A stretch of DNA of 6,243 nucleotides from Candidatus Competibacteraceae bacterium (GTDB taxonomy: Bacteria > Pseudomonadota > Gammaproteobacteria > Competibacterales > Competibacteraceae), in the NCBI GenBank assembly GCA_012032855.1, contig JAAUQA010000212.1, forward strand, positions 1 through 6,243. Direction: 5' to 3'. This document shows positions 5,797 to 6,243 of this stretch, piece by piece. Made by a program: the position numbers and the translations under genes. The notes beneath the pieces were generated by a model. That model was given only the letters and a program-made list of their open reading frames with translations. It did no database searches and was not told the origin of the DNA. How positions within the stretch are numbered: position 1 is the stretch's first letter; each line of letters starts with the position of its first letter.

Positions 5797-5874
5797 AAAA
5801 CTTCAGCGCCCGTGCCTGATGACGTGCCGGAGAATCTAACCAAAACCATCTTTGATGCGTATTATTACCAATAA
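5779..5874 (+). CDS. Possible short open frame just upstream of the Rossmann-fold gene
   Basis: A plus-strand frame ends with TAA at 5872-5874, inside the ribosome binding site of the next gene and eight bases before its ATG. That layout suggests translational coupling. The last 25 residues (SAPVPDDVPENLTKTIFDA then YYYQ) look protein-like. A TTG at 5779 has AAGGA four bases before it and would give 31 residues. A GTG at 5689 would give 61 residues, but that stretch runs through the hairpins and looks less like protein. I do not recognise the product. It could also be the decayed C-terminal end of a larger gene. Confidence 0.25.
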   Translation: MIVGKVKTSAPVPDDVPENLTKTIFDAYYYQ

Positions 5875-5882
5875 GGGTTTTC

Positions 5883-6243
5883 ATGAGCAAGACTGCACTT
5901 GTAATCGGGGCTACCGGTCTGGTTGGTTCAGCATTAGTGAATCAGCTTGGAAACGCGAACCCTATCAGCAAAATCATCACCATTACCCGTCGCCCTGTAA
6001 AACACATCTCTCCAAAAGTCTTCAATCAAGCAGTGGATTTCGAACATTTGGAGGACTGCGCTGCACTCTTTAGTGGTGATTATTTGTTCTCATGCCTAGG
6101 AACGACTCGTAGACAAGCGGGTTCTGTTGATGCTCAACGCAAGGTGGATCTTGGTTACCAGTTTACGGCAGCTCAGTTAGCGGCAAAAAACGGTGTGCGG
6201 CATTACCTGTTGGTTTCCTCCAGTGGGGCAACGAAAAAAGCAA
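5883..6243 (+). CDS. NAD(P)-binding Rossmann-fold protein, atypical SDR/epimerase-like (partial, 3' end outside window)
   Basis: The frame starts at ATG 5883 and stays open to the window edge (120 codons). It has the dinucleotide-binding motif GATGLVG at residues 9-15 after the first beta-strand. A basic TRRPVK (35-40) ends the second strand and suggests NADP preference. CLGTTRRQAGS (71-81) and HYLLVSSSGA (107-116) are typical of the NAD(P)H-binding, HTATIP2/YwnB-like group of atypical short-chain dehydrogenases. Such proteins usually have about 210-220 residues, so roughly half is visible. AAGGG (5873-5877) lies five bases before the ATG. The reaction and substrate are unknown for most bacterial members. 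In marine gammaproteobacteria I recall relatives near photolyase genes, but nothing here tests that. Confidence 0.88.
   Translation, partial: MSKTALVIGATGLVGSALVNQLGNANPISKIITITRRPVKHISPKVFNQAVDFEHLEDCAALFSGDYLFSCLGTTRRQAGSVDAQRKVDLGYQFTAAQLAAKNGVRHYLLVSSSGATKKA

Larger units (their letters stand above)
5728..5854 (-). ncRNA. Candidate small RNA ending at the minus-strand terminator
   Basis: The terminator at 5728-5750 is preceded by a second, longer hairpin: 5753-5766 pairs with 5783-5796 over 14 positions, 10 contiguous Watson-Crick pairs plus two G-U and two further pairs. Upstream, AATAAT (5861-5866, minus) fits a -10 at five of six bases. TTGCTC (5885-5890) lies 18 bases further and is a poor -35 (three of six). 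The implied transcript is about 127 bases. It would be antisense to the leader of the downstream plus-strand gene. The 5' end is inference only. Confidence 0.25.

Noticed and set aside
1..6243. CRISPR array, tRNA, rRNA or prophage module
   Set aside because: No regularly spaced direct repeats, no cloverleaf or rRNA-like sequence, and no phage structural or integrase genes are visible on either strand.

Overview
The window looks like a chromosomal stretch of a gammaproteobacterium. I infer this from protein resemblance and moderate GC content, not from a phylogenetic marker. It is an accessory-type neighbourhood: a toxin-antitoxin pair, a transposase fragment, several hairpins, and two genes carrying net one-base frame breaks. 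Almost everything reads on the minus strand. Only the partial genes at the two edges read plus.

Left edge (1-310): the last 37 codons of a plus-strand gene end at 116. A hairpin-bearing gap of about 190 bases separates it from the convergent vapBC operon. Next (309-906, minus): an intact VapB-type antitoxin overlaps a VapC-type PIN toxin by 4 bases. The toxin reading frame is broken about 75% of the way along, which removes the last acidic residue of the PIN active site. A 7-bp inverted repeat overlaps the antitoxin start codon and is a candidate autoregulatory operator.

Centre (938-3690, minus): a type II (CtpF/SERCA-like) P-type cation-transporting ATPase of about 913 residues is split into two overlapping frames. 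The break lies at an AAAATGA sequence just before the conserved MITGD motif. All catalytic motifs survive, but they are distributed over the two frames. A Shine-Dalgarno sequence and a plausible promoter precede it. Immediately upstream lie an exact 14-bp tandem duplication and the N-terminal third of an IS630-family transposase (3771-4091, minus).

Right half (4143-5545, minus): a DODA/YgiD-type extradiol ring-cleavage dioxygenase follows a four-helix DUF1772 (anthrone oxygenase-like) membrane protein. Between them is an 83-base hairpin element with GTTATGC-like ends that sits where an integron attC site would sit, though it does not match the consensus well. The two enzymes could both act on aromatic compounds, but no pathway can be assigned.

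Right edge (5546-6243): a 337-base gap carries three hairpins. One is a convincing minus-strand rho-independent terminator with no minus-strand gene in front of it, so a small RNA is possible. After a short open frame of uncertain status, a plus-strand NAD(P)-binding Rossmann protein begins at 5883 and runs off the window.
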